From Synergistaceae bacterium (GTDB taxonomy: Bacteria; Synergistota; Synergistia; Synergistales; Synergistaceae): a stretch of DNA of 59,419 bases. The position numbers and the translations under genes were made by a program. The stretch covers positions 1 to 59,419 of the forward strand of contig JAISZL010000076.1 of NCBI GenBank assembly GCA_031269245.1. The letters run 5' to 3'. Shown here in pieces: positions 27,339-35,456 of this stretch (positions within the stretch are counted from its first letter, which is position 1; every line of letters begins with the position of its first letter). The notes beneath the pieces are model-generated. The model saw only the letters and a program-made list of their open reading frames with translations, was not told the DNA's origin and made no database searches.

Positions 27339-27452
27339 CGCGGTCTCCAGTATTTTTTCCCTGACCTCATGATTTCGAGGTATAATCCGTCAGATGCGGA
27401 GTGGTTTTAGGGGTTATTTTGGATCAGTTCGGACCGTGCTGGATTGACGCGA

Positions 27453-27538
27453 TGGTGCCGAGGGGGGGACTCGAACCCCCACGTGGTCGCCCACGGCGGA
27501 TTTTGAGTCCGCTGCGTCTGCCATTCCGCCACCTCGGC
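27453..27538 (-). tRNA. tRNA-Leu (anticodon CAA)
   Basis: On the minus strand the sequence folds as a class II tRNA with a seven-base-pair acceptor (GCCGAGG/CCTCGGC) and an encoded CCA end. The long variable arm is typical of leucine tRNA. The anticodon loop CTCAAAA gives CAA, which reads UUG. A TGGACA element lies about 40 bases upstream of the 5' end and could be part of its promoter. Confidence 0.95.
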
Positions 27539-27608
27539 GCGTGCTTAGATATTCAACCATACTTAGCTTGCGTTGTCCAGTATTTTTTGCGTTTGGAGGG
27601 GGAAAATT

Positions 27609-28547
27609 TTGTCAGTTTATGCCATAGCAGTCGCGCTAATGTTGGATTTCGTCATCGGAGACCCGGTGTGGAGGTGGCATCCGGTTCGCGTCCACGGATA
27701 CCTCATAACGAGGCTCGAAGTTTATTGCAGGGACATGCCGGTGTCCCCGAAAGCGCAGGGAGCCGTATTCCTCTCGCTGAACATGTTCTGTTTCGCCGGC
27801 CCCGTCGCTATCGTCCTTCTCGTCTCCTCGGTGAGCGCGGTCCTCGATTTGCTGGTCCGGGGCGCGCTGATTTACTTCGCGCTCGGCGGGACGTGTCTCG
27901 CGCGTGAGGTGTCGGGGGTCTCGGACTCCCTCGTGAGCGAGGGGCTCAAGGGAGGCAGGGAGAAAATACGGATGCTGGTGAGCCGCGACGCCGACATGAT
28001 GGGGGAGGGGGACATAGTGTCGTCGGCCATTGAGACGCTGGCGGAGAATTTCAGCGACAGCGCCTGCGCCACTCTTCTCTGTGCCGCGATCGGCGGGCCT
28101 GTCCTCGTATGGATCCACAGGGTCTCCAACACGCTCGACGCCATGGTGGGCTACAAGACCAGGGAGTACGCCGATTTCGGCTTTGCCTCCGCCAAGCTGG
28201 ACGACGCTCTGAACTTCATACCGTCCAGGATATCCGCTCTGATCGTGGCAGCCGCGTCGCCCACAGTCAATGGGAGCGTGTCCTCCGCGTTCGCCCGCGT
28301 TCGCTCCGACGGGATGCTGCTTCCCAGCCCAAACTCGGGTTATCCGATAGCGGCCTTCGCCGGAGCGCTCGCGGTGAAGCTGTGCGGCCCGGCGCGCTAC
28401 TTCGGCGAATTGAAGGAAAAGCCGTTTATCGGCGACGGCCCGCGCCCTGGCGTGCCTGACTTGGCCCGCGCCCTGGCGTTGTACTGGAACTCGTATGCGC
28501 TCGCCGCCGTCCTCTCCATCCTCGCGGCGGGGGTGATGGCGATATGA
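27609..28547 (+). CDS. cbiB: Adenosylcobinamide-phosphate synthase CbiB
   Basis: CbiB attaches the aminopropanol arm to adenosylcobyric acid in cobalamin synthesis, in the membrane. The 312-residue protein has MLDFVIGDPVWRWHPVR near the start, AETLAENFSDS around residue 145 and a hydrophobic C-terminus. The TTG at 27609 follows TGGAGGGG. The stop overlaps the cobD start by four bases. No cobalamin riboswitch is visible in the short upstream gap. Confidence 0.92.
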   Translation: MSVYAIAVALMLDFVIGDPVWRWHPVRVHGYLITRLEVYCRDMPVSPKAQGAVFLSLNMFCFAGPVAIVLLVSSVSAVLDLLVRGALIYFALGGTCLAREVSGVSDSLVSEGLKGGREKIRMLVSRDADMMGEGDIVSSAIETLAENFSDSACATLLCAAIGGPVLVWIHRVSNTLDAMVGYKTREYADFGFASAKLDDALNFIPSRISALIVAAASPTVNGSVSSAFARVRSDGMLLPSPNSGYPIAAFAGALAVKLCGPARYFGELKEKPFIGDGPRPGVPDLARALALYWNSYALAAVLSILAAGVMAI

Positions 28548-29596
28548 GCTCGCACGGCGGCAATATCTACGATTTGATCCATCCGGGAGAGGCAATAGAT
28601 TTCTCGAGCAGCATCAACCCCTTCGGGCCTCCCGGCTTCGCGCTCGCCGCCGCGCGCGATTCGCTGGAACTGATAAAAAAATACCCCGACGCGAGGGAGT
28701 CTGGGATAAGGGGCGCTTTCGCGTCGTGGCTCGGCGTTGATCCAGACGGGCTTGTGTTCGGGAACGGGGCGAGCGAGATGATATACGCCGCTATGGCCGC
28801 CATCGCGCCCCGCAGGGCGCTCGTCATGTCGCCGACGTTCTCCGAGTACGCGTCGTGCGCGTCCCGCCTCGGGATCGAGGTGGTCGAGATACCGTCGATC
28901 GCCCATAATGATTTCGCCTTTGACACGGACGCTATAATGAGGATTTTTTCGCGCGGCGACCTGCTGACAATATGCCAGCCTAACAATCCCACTGGGACCG
29001 CGTGGAGCGAGAGCGAGCTGCGGATGATTTCGGCGATGTGCCGCGAGAGAGGCGGGTATATGATGGCGGACGAGTGCTTCATCAACCTGACCAGCCCGCG
29101 CGCGCCGTCGTGCATCGGCATGGTCGGGGACGAAAACGTAGTTGTGCTGCGCGCCGTCACCAAGGACTTCTCCGCGCCCGGGCTTCGCGTCGGGTTCACG
29201 ATATCGTGCCCAGCCGCCGCCGCCGCTATAAGGTCCCGCATCCAGCCGTGGCCGCTAAACTGCGTGGGGGAGGCTTACGCCGTCGCGTGCGCCCGCGAGC
29301 CAGAGCCGTTCTTGAGCGAATCCGCGAGCCGCGTATCGGCGCTCAGGGAACGCATGTCGCGCGCGCTGCGCGGCCTCGGCTACTCGCCCTACCCGTCTGA
29401 CGTGAACTTCATGCTGGTGCGCGGCGGTTCAGAGAGCGCGGAGGAGATCTATTCATTCCTGCTTGAACGCTCGATACTCGTGCGAAGGTGCTCGGATTTT
29501 TCGCAGCTCGACGGACGATTCTTCAGATTGGCGGTGCGCCCCGAAGACGATCAGGACAAATTGTTCTCCCGGCTTGCAATGATGAGGCATCGCTGA
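28544..29596 (+). CDS. cobD: Threonine-phosphate decarboxylase CobD-like aminotransferase
   Basis: This PLP enzyme makes (R)-1-amino-2-propanol O-phosphate, the substrate used by CbiB. The 350-residue protein of the histidinol-phosphate aminotransferase fold has IDFSSSINPFGPPG, NGASEMIYA, CQPNNPTGT and the RAVTKDFSAPGLRVGF segment with the likely PLP lysine. Translational coupling to cbiB supports the CobD call over histidinol phosphate aminotransferase. Confidence 0.88.
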   Translation: MSSHGGNIYDLIHPGEAIDFSSSINPFGPPGFALAAARDSLELIKKYPDARESGIRGAFASWLGVDPDGLVFGNGASEMIYAAMAAIAPRRALVMSPTFSEYASCASRLGIEVVEIPSIAHNDFAFDTDAIMRIFSRGDLLTICQPNNPTGTAWSESELRMISAMCRERGGYMMADECFINLTSPRAPSCIGMVGDENVVVLRAVTKDFSAPGLRVGFTISCPAAAAAIRSRIQPWPLNCVGEAYAVACAREPEPFLSESASRVSALRERMSRALRGLGYSPYPSDVNFMLVRGGSESAEEIYSFLLERSILVRRCSDFSQLDGRFFRLAVRPEDDQDKLFSRLAMMRHR

Positions 29597-29651
29597 TATG
29601 CTTGCCAAGCCGGGTATGCAAAATACATTATAAATATTGGAGAACAGCCGA

Positions 29652-30332
29652 ATGAGTGACGCTATTTTCGCCCCCGCGAGCATTCCCAACCTTCGGGAGG
29701 TGGTTTTTGAGAGGATAAAGGAGGCGATCGTGACCGGGGCGATCCCCGCCGGCTCGAAGCTGTCGGAGATAGAGCTTTCGAGGCAGTTCGACGTTTCGCG
29801 CACCCCGGTGAGGGAGGCGATCCGCCAGCTGGTGGAGACGGGCCTGGTTCATCTTACGACCCGCCGGGGGGCCTACGTCCTGCTGCCGACCGCGAAGGAC
29901 ACGCGCGACCTCTACGAGATCCGCACGGCTCTAGAGTTTATATCGGTCGACCACCTGTGCGCGAATCCGCCGGAGGAGGACATGCTCCGTGCCCGCGGGC
30001 AGTTTGAGGAGGTCTCCAACGAGTGGGACGCCATCAGGTTTATGGAGATGGACGTCGAGTTCCACGCGATGCTTTCGAGGCACGCCAACAACAACTACCT
30101 AGACTTCATGCTGGAGAGGGTCGGGTCGATACTTCAGATCTGCCGCCACTACGCGATAGGCAACATCCCTAAGGTCAGCTCGTCAAGGGAGCACATCGCG
30201 ATAATAGACGCCGTGATGTCACGCGACGCGGAACGCGCCAGGGAAATGATGCGCGATCACCTGAACAACACCCGCGACGGCCTGCTCGAGTACATCTCGC
30301 ACCATCCCGAGGCGACGGCGCCGAAGGATTGA
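29652..30332 (+). CDS. GntR family transcriptional regulator (FadR/FCD type)
   Basis: The 226-residue protein has an N-terminal winged helix (about residues 15-75, KLSEIELSRQFDVSRTPVRE) and an all-helical C-terminal FCD-type ligand domain with FMEMDVEFHAML and SSREHIAIIDAVMSRD. The ATG at 29652 follows TTGGAGAA. FCD-domain GntR proteins usually bind organic acids. The target genes are unknown; the neighbours are cobD and lspA. Confidence 0.9.
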   Translation: MSDAIFAPASIPNLREVVFERIKEAIVTGAIPAGSKLSEIELSRQFDVSRTPVREAIRQLVETGLVHLTTRRGAYVLLPTAKDTRDLYEIRTALEFISVDHLCANPPEEDMLRARGQFEEVSNEWDAIRFMEMDVEFHAMLSRHANNNYLDFMLERVGSILQICRHYAIGNIPKVSSSREHIAIIDAVMSRDAERAREMMRDHLNNTRDGLLEYISHHPEATAPKD

Positions 30333-30364
30333 GGCGGGTTAGGCGCCAGGCGCCCTATGCGCTC

Positions 30365-30832
30365 ATGAATCTGAAAATTTTCGGTCCCATCGGTCCCATC
30401 GCGAGGAGCGTTCGCCCCCTGGTGTTCGCGCTCTTTCTTCTGCTGGACAGGGCGGCTAAGTTTTGGGCGATGTCGAGCCTGGCGCGTCAGCCCGACGGCG
30501 CGAGGCGTGCTTTTCTGTCGCTCGGCCTCTATTTCAACAGGGGGATATCGTTCTCGCTCCTGGGCGGGCACGACCGCCTGGTGCTTTTGGCCTCGCTCGC
30601 TGGCCTGGCTGTCATCTCCCTCGCGTGCGCGAGGTCTGAGAAAATCAGGACGATGCGGGGCATTCCGCTGCTTTACGCGGGGGCGGTAGGCAACCTGTCC
30701 GATCGATTGGCGTATGGGTACGTGATTGACTGGATTTACGTCGGCTTGCACATAAATCTGGCCGACGTCTGGCTCTGCGCGGGGTGCGCGCTGATCGCGG
30801 CCGAGCTCGCGAAAAGCCCAGAGCGCGCGTAG
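30365..30832 (+). CDS. lspA: Lipoprotein signal peptidase (signal peptidase II)
   Basis: LspA cleaves the signal peptide of diacylglyceryl prolipoproteins in the inner membrane. With the ATG at 30365 the protein has 155 residues, several hydrophobic segments and the family boxes: DRAAKFWA, YFNRGISFSLL, AGAVGNLSDRLAYGYVIDWI and INLADVWL. D122 and D134 correspond to the catalytic aspartates. A TTG at 30329 would add twelve residues and overlaps the previous stop codon; neither start has a strong ribosome site. Confidence 0.87.
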   Translation: MNLKIFGPIGPIARSVRPLVFALFLLLDRAAKFWAMSSLARQPDGARRAFLSLGLYFNRGISFSLLGGHDRLVLLASLAGLAVISLACARSEKIRTMRGIPLLYAGAVGNLSDRLAYGYVIDWIYVGLHINLADVWLCAGCALIAAELAKSPERA

Positions 30833-30924
30833 GAATCTTTTATCTGGAGGCTCATTATAGCAATCCCGCATACGATTAGGGACATGCTGATTTATTTATT
30901 GTAGAGAATCTAATATGTTCTGTG

Positions 30925-30930
30925 TATAAT
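30925..30930 (+). promoter_or_regulatory. Putative -10 element upstream of the nfn pair
   Basis: A consensus TATAAT lies 53 bp before the start codon at 30983 in an AT-rich stretch. The nearest -35-like TTGTAG is 20 bases upstream, which is long, so only the -10 is proposed. Confidence 0.4.
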
Positions 30931-30982
30931 ATTCGCGTTTCCAATCGAACGAAAAAATTTTATAGTTCTGGGAGGCTGTCGG

Positions 30983-31828
30983 ATGTTTAAAATTTTATCG
31001 GCGAAACGCATAGCCCCGAAGGAATACGATTTTTGGGTGGAGGCGCCGCGGATAGCAGTTCACACGCGCCCTGGGCAATTTGTGGTGCTGAGGCCTGACG
31101 AGACGGGCGAGAGGATACCGCTCACGATCGCTGACTTCGATCGCGGGAGCGGCGCCATACGGATCATCTTCCAGGCTGTCGGCAAGACCACGGCGATGAT
31201 GGCCTCCATGAAGGAGGGGGAATGTTTCCTCGACATATCCGGTCCCTTGGGCACGCCGAGCGAGATATCGAACCTCGGAACCGTCATGATGGTAGGCGGC
31301 GGCGTCGGTATAGCCGCGCTGTTCCCCATAATCAGGGGGCTGAAGGAGCTTGGCAACAGGGTCATAACGATATTGGGCGGGCGCACGTCCGAGCTGGTCA
31401 TCATGAAGGACGAGTGCGCCGCGCACTCCGACGAGCTGATAGTCACCACCGACGATGGGTCGGAGGGGATCAGGGGGCTCGTCACGGACGCGATGAGGAT
31501 GGTCGCGGCGCGCGGGGACAAAATAGATCAGTCGTGGGCTATAGGACCGTCGATAATGATGAAGTTCTGTGCGCTCACGGCGGTCGAGCTCGGCCTCCCG
31601 ATATGGGTCTCCATGAATCCCATAATGGTCGACGGCACCGGGATGTGCGGCTGTTGCAGGCTCACCGTCGACGGACATATCAAGTTCGGCTGCGTCGACG
31701 GGCCGGAATTCGACGGCTCGAAGGTCAACTGGGACGAGTTTATGAATAGAATGAAGCAGTACAGGGACGAGGAAAAGATATCCATGGACAAATATCTGGC
31801 GGAAGCGGGTGACCTGTCATGGCTGTGA
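30983..31828 (+). CDS. NfnA-like / sulfide dehydrogenase FAD-[2Fe-2S] subunit
   Basis: This 281-residue protein resembles the small subunit of NADH-dependent ferredoxin:NADP oxidoreductase (Nfn) and of sulfide dehydrogenase. It has a flavin-binding start (RPGQFVVLRPDETGERIPLT), a nucleotide-binding GGGVGIAALFPIIRGLKELG segment, and a C-terminal [2Fe-2S] motif in GMCGCCRLTVDGHIKFGC. The next gene overlaps by ten bases and encodes the partner. NADPH production coupled to ferredoxin and NADH is the likely role. Confidence 0.85.
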   Translation: MFKILSAKRIAPKEYDFWVEAPRIAVHTRPGQFVVLRPDETGERIPLTIADFDRGSGAIRIIFQAVGKTTAMMASMKEGECFLDISGPLGTPSEISNLGTVMMVGGGVGIAALFPIIRGLKELGNRVITILGGRTSELVIMKDECAAHSDELIVTTDDGSEGIRGLVTDAMRMVAARGDKIDQSWAIGPSIMMKFCALTAVELGLPIWVSMNPIMVDGTGMCGCCRLTVDGHIKFGCVDGPEFDGSKVNWDEFMNRMKQYRDEEKISMDKYLAEAGDLSWL

Positions 31829-33222
31829 GCAAGAAGAAAACCCCCATCTCCGAGCAATCGCCCGGTGAGCGCGTCAAAAACTTCAAGGAGGTATGCCTTG
31901 GCTACACGCTGGAGGAGGGGATGGCGGAGGCCGCACGCTGCCTCCAGTGCAAGGACGCTACCTGCATCCCCGGCTGCCCGGTCGCCATAGACATACCCGC
32001 TTTCATCCTGGCGATCAAGAACGGCGACATGCCATCCGCGGTCTCGGTGATGTCCAAATACACGAACCTCCCCGCCGTCTGCGGCAGGGTCTGCCCGCAG
32101 GAGACGCAGTGCGAGGGCGTGTGCAGGCTGGGGCACGCGCGCGGTTTCGATCCGGTCGCGATAGGCAAGCTGGAACGTCTGGTGGCCGATTGGAACTACG
32201 CGCGCGGCGACGCTTCGGTGGAGGGCGTGCCTCCTGAGAAGATAGGGCGCGTCGCCGTGGTCGGCTCGGGCCCCGCGGGGCTCACCGCGGCGGGCGACCT
32301 GGCCAAGATGGGGTACGAGGTCACGATGTACGAGGCGCTTCACGCGCCGGGCGGCGTCCTCATGTACGGCATCCCGGAGTTCAGGCTGCCCAAGTCCATC
32401 GTCGGATTGGAGATCGGCATGATAACCAAACTGGGCGTGAATTTCGTCCCCAACGCCGTTATAGGCCGCACCATCACGATGCGTGAGATAATGTCCGAGT
32501 TCGACGCGTGCTTCATCGGGGTGGGCGCTGGCGCCCCTAATTTCCAGGGCATACCGGGGACCACGTTGAACGGCGTCTACTCCGCGAGCGAGTACCTGAC
32601 GCGGATCAACCTCATGCACGCTTATGAGTTTCCCAAGTACGACACGCCCACGAAAAAATCCCGCACCGTCGTTGTCGTCGGCGGCGGCAACGTCGCGATG
32701 GACGCCGCGCGCTCCGCGAAGCGCCTCGGCGCCGACGAGGTTGCCATCGTCTACCGCAGGTCGCTCTCCGAGCTGCCGGCGCGAATCGAGGAGTACCACC
32801 ACGCCGTCGAGGAGGGGATCGTCTTCCACTGGCTGACGAACCCCGTCGAGTACGTGGACGACGGGTCGGGCAAGGTGAAGGGCGTGACGTGCATCAAGAT
32901 GGAGCTGGGCGAGCCGGACGCATCCGGCCGCGGCCGCCCGGTGCCGGTCCCGGGCAGCGAGTTCTTCATCGAGGCCGACACAGCCATCGAGGCGATAGGG
33001 CAGAGCTCGAACAGGGTGCTGCTCTCGACCTACCCGGAGCTGAAGCTCAACAAGTGGGGCTACATCGAGGCAGACCCCGAGACCGGAGCGACTTCGGTGC
33101 CGGGTGTGTACGCCGGCGGCGACATAGTGACCGGCGCGGCCACGGTCATACTCGCCATGGGCGCCGGCAAGGCCGCCGCGGCCGCGATCGATCGATACGT
33201 CCGCGAGAAGAAAAACATTTGA
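31819..33222 (+). CDS. NfnB-like / glutamate synthase small subunit homolog
   Basis: This 467-residue FAD/NADPH protein belongs to the GltD/NfnB/SudA group. The N-terminus has CLQCKDATCIPGCPVAIDIP and CGRVCPQETQCEGVC for two [4Fe-4S] clusters. VVGSGPAGLTAAGDLAKMGY binds FAD, VVVGGGNVAMDAARSAKRLG binds the second dinucleotide, and GVYAGGDIVTGAATVILAMG is the GD box. No large glutamate synthase subunit is present, so an Nfn-type role fits better than glutamate synthesis. Confidence 0.87.
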   Translation: MAVSKKKTPISEQSPGERVKNFKEVCLGYTLEEGMAEAARCLQCKDATCIPGCPVAIDIPAFILAIKNGDMPSAVSVMSKYTNLPAVCGRVCPQETQCEGVCRLGHARGFDPVAIGKLERLVADWNYARGDASVEGVPPEKIGRVAVVGSGPAGLTAAGDLAKMGYEVTMYEALHAPGGVLMYGIPEFRLPKSIVGLEIGMITKLGVNFVPNAVIGRTITMREIMSEFDACFIGVGAGAPNFQGIPGTTLNGVYSASEYLTRINLMHAYEFPKYDTPTKKSRTVVVVGGGNVAMDAARSAKRLGADEVAIVYRRSLSELPARIEEYHHAVEEGIVFHWLTNPVEYVDDGSGKVKGVTCIKMELGEPDASGRGRPVPVPGSEFFIEADTAIEAIGQSSNRVLLSTYPELKLNKWGYIEADPETGATSVPGVYAGGDIVTGAATVILAMGAGKAAAAAIDRYVREKKNI

Positions 33223-33294
33223 CGCCAGGTTTTCTCGAGTTGCGCGGGCAGCGCGACGGATATCGGTAATAATACATAAAAATAAACAGAAGTA

Positions 33295-33323
33295 TTGCTC
33301 GCGGTTATTCACGGCCCTATAAT
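33295..33323 (+). promoter_or_regulatory. argF promoter
   Basis: TTGCTC (33295-33300) and a perfect TATAAT (33318-33323) are spaced by 17 bases, about 57 bp before the argF start. Two symmetric elements lie immediately downstream, making regulation likely. Confidence 0.6.
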
Positions 33324-33324
33324 C

Positions 33325-33365
33325 AATTAGTCGTAGTCCCGCGCGCGACTAATTCAATTGAATTA
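33325..33365 (+). promoter_or_regulatory. Symmetric elements in the argF leader
   Basis: Immediately after the -10 box there is a 9-bp inverted repeat (AATTAGTCG / CGACTAATT at 33325-33333 and 33346-33354). A perfect 16-bp palindrome, TAATTCAATTGAATTA, follows at 33350-33365. The palindrome contains ATTCA and TGAAT halves like those of arginine-repressor boxes, but in the opposite order to the consensus. It could be a repressor operator or a leader hairpin. Confidence 0.5.
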
Positions 33366-33379
33366 AGGGGGAATGTAAA

Positions 33380-34333
33380 ATGGCTTTGAACCTGCACGGT
33401 CGCAATTTCCTGACTCTCAAGGACTTTACCACCCAGGAGATTGAGTTTCTTTTAGACCTCTCCGCGGACCTCAAGGCGAAGAAGAGAGTTCGCACGTGGA
33501 ACCCGCTTTTGAGGGGGCGCAACGTGGCTCTCATATTCGAGAAGGCGTCAACCCGCACTCGCTGCGCGTTCACTGTCGCCGCCATAGACGAGGGGGGGCA
33601 CCCCGAGTACTTGAGCAAGAACGACATCCACCTGGGCGCCAAGGAGGACACCAAAGACACCGCCCGCGTCTTGGGCCGCATGTTCGACGGCATCCAGTTC
33701 CGCGGCTTCAAGCACTCGACGGTGGAGGAGCTGGCAAAGTACGCCGGGGTCCCGGTGTGGAACGGCCTCACCGATGAGTACCATCCGACGCAGATACTGG
33801 CCGACATGCTCACGGTCCGCGAGCACCTGGGCGGATTCAAGGGCAGGAAGCTTGTCTACGTCGGTGACGCGCGCAACAACATGGGCAACTCGCTGATGAT
33901 AGGCTGCGCCAAGCTGGGCCTGCACTACGTGGCCAGCGCGCACCCCTCGCTTCTCCCTGCCGACGAGCGAATAGCCGAGTGCAGAAAGATAGCCGAGGAG
34001 TCGTTCTCAGGAGGTACAGTGGAGACGGAGACCGACCCCAGGAAGGCCGTGAAGGATGCCGACGTGATATACACCGACGTGTGGTATTCGATGGGCGAGG
34101 AGGAAAAGGCCGCCGAGCGCAAGGCGCTTCTCTCCGCGTACCAGGTGAACATGGACCTCTTCAAGGCGACGGGGAAGCGCGACACGATCTTCATGCACTG
34201 CCTGCCCGCGTACAAGGGCAACGAGGTCACGGAGGACGTGTTCGAACACCCGAACTCCAAGGTGTTCGACGAGGCCGAGAACAGGATGCACACGATCAAG
34301 GCCGTCATGGTCGCCACCATAGGGGACATCTGA
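33380..34333 (+). CDS. argF: Ornithine carbamoyltransferase
   Basis: This enzyme makes citrulline from ornithine and carbamoyl phosphate, or runs in reverse in arginine fermentation. The 317-residue protein has the carbamoyl phosphate site FEKASTRTRCAF, the ornithine-side FMHCLPAYKG segment and a DEYHPTQILAD loop. No other arg genes are adjacent, so anabolic and catabolic roles cannot be separated. A 100-bp repeat begins at the base after the TGA. Confidence 0.95.
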   Translation: MALNLHGRNFLTLKDFTTQEIEFLLDLSADLKAKKRVRTWNPLLRGRNVALIFEKASTRTRCAFTVAAIDEGGHPEYLSKNDIHLGAKEDTKDTARVLGRMFDGIQFRGFKHSTVEELAKYAGVPVWNGLTDEYHPTQILADMLTVREHLGGFKGRKLVYVGDARNNMGNSLMIGCAKLGLHYVASAHPSLLPADERIAECRKIAEESFSGGTVETETDPRKAVKDADVIYTDVWYSMGEEEKAAERKALLSAYQVNMDLFKATGKRDTIFMHCLPAYKGNEVTEDVFEHPNSKVFDEAENRMHTIKAVMVATIGDI

Positions 34334-34433
34334 TACCGACTCGCGGTCAACAGGCTGTTTTTGATGCGGCTCTAACGGCTGCCCAGACCAGTTTTAACGC
34401 TTCACCCTTCAGGCATGTGATTTCAAATGGGTA
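34334..34433 (+). repeat. 100-bp repeat, copy 1
   Basis: This exact 100-base unit begins TACCGACTCGCGGTCAACAG and ends in a GGTA terminus. It aligns without gaps to the copies at 34550, 37118 and 40908. The ends are imperfect inverted repeats; the blocks at positions 1-36 and 58-100 are conserved and the middle varies. It begins at the base directly after the argF stop. Confidence 0.9.
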
Positions 34434-34549
34434 TTATAGGCCGAGCTTGAAGGGTTTTATCGGGAGGACGGTTCGAACGACGCCGGGCGCGTGTCAAATG
34501 GCCTGGCGTCATTTGTGGCACGCTCTTTCGGAGGGCCGGCCTCCCCTGA
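34434..34549. other. Palindrome-rich spacer between two 100-bp repeats
   Basis: The 116 bp between repeat copies 1 and 2 contain GACGCCGGGC facing GCCTGGCGTC (one mismatch) and a GGAGG/CCTCC hairpin. I see no gene. With the flanking repeats the whole 34334-34649 block may be a small composite element. Confidence 0.5.
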
Positions 34550-34649
34550 TGCCGATTCGCGGTCAACAGGCTGTTTTTGATGCGGCTCCAACGGCTGCCC
34601 GGACCAGTTTTAACGCTTCACCCTTTAGGCATGTGATTTCAAAGTGGCA
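34550..34649 (+). repeat. 100-bp repeat, copy 2
   Basis: This 100-base unit differs from copy 1 at about eight positions, making it the closest relative within the window. Its ends are TGCC and GGCA instead of TACC and GGTA, so both partners of one terminal pair have changed together. That keeps the terminal pairing intact. Confidence 0.9.
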
Positions 34650-34757
34650 TGAGCTTCGCGGCCGGCGGCAAAACAACTCTGGTCTAAACCGCGTTAATAT
34701 AGTATTATCTTTACTTGATTGTCATCAGCATATCTTCTGATGGAGAGGGGTGCCGCT

Positions 34758-35366
34758 ATGAGGGTCAGGCTTGATGACGTTGAGCTCTCCGCCGACGGCG
34801 ACATAGCGCAAAAGAGCAAGTCCGAGATTTATGACATGGCGCATCGGAGCGCTATCTCCAAAAACAGGGTGATCGTCAACATGTTGGTGGACGGCGAGGC
34901 GATCCAGGATGAGGAGGCTTTTCTCTCCCTCTTCGGGGGAACGGACATCCAGTTTGTCTCGCAGCCGGTGATCGACCTGGTCAGGGAGTCTGTCTCAGAG
35001 GGACAGAGGTACCTCCCTACGCTCACGGCGGGACTGCGGGGGATAGCGACCATGTTCGAGGAGGGCAGGGACCAGGACGCGAAGATATCGTTCTCGCAGG
35101 CCATCGACGGCATCAACTGGCTGGTGAGCGTGTTCGACAGGAGTTGCGGGCTTCTCGGGATAAATTCGAACAGCTTCAGGTCGGGAAACATGACGGACGA
35201 CTTCAGCTATCTGAACAAAACCCTGGAGGAGGTGGCCTCGGCGATGGGTGGAGGCAAGTCGATGCGCATAGCGTACCTGATCCGCGAGCGGATGCTGCCA
35301 GGGATAAACAAGTTCGCGGCTTACTGGTCGGAGGTCGCGGAACAGCTGGACAGCCCTCTTCAATAA
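34758..35366 (+). CDS. Protein of unknown function
   Basis: I do not recognise this 202-residue protein. It is acidic, with no signal peptide or membrane segment, and appears largely helical after residue 70 (for example TAGLRGIATMFEEGRDQDAK and SYLNKTLEEVASAMGGGKSM). The N-terminal 60 residues could form a small beta-rich domain. The ATG at 34758 follows GAGAGGGGTG; the frame is open a little further back. Two repeat copies lie directly upstream and a UPF0104 membrane protein gene follows after 90 bp. Confidence 0.75.
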   Translation: MRVRLDDVELSADGDIAQKSKSEIYDMAHRSAISKNRVIVNMLVDGEAIQDEEAFLSLFGGTDIQFVSQPVIDLVRESVSEGQRYLPTLTAGLRGIATMFEEGRDQDAKISFSQAIDGINWLVSVFDRSCGLLGINSNSFRSGNMTDDFSYLNKTLEEVASAMGGGKSMRIAYLIRERMLPGINKFAAYWSEVAEQLDSPLQ

Positions 35367-35456
35367 ACCGCTTGCCTTAGTCGTTCCAGGTTCAAGCCTG
35401 TCCGCTCTTGTCCCGCTTGAACTGGAGGTAGGATCCGGCGGGAAGGGAGGGCTCTT

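Noticed and set aside
27539-27608. Cobalamin riboswitch upstream of cbiB
   Set aside because: The gap between the tRNA and cbiB is 70 bp and lacks a B12-box-like core.
31819-33222. Glutamate synthase small subunit (gltD) as the primary call
   Set aside because: No large subunit is nearby, and the overlapping FAD/[2Fe-2S] gene fits an Nfn or sulfide dehydrogenase pair better.
31528-33312. A 594-codon open frame antisense to the nfn genes
   Set aside because: It lies opposite two clear enzymes, has no recognisable domain and biased composition. Long antisense frames arise from high GC at third positions.
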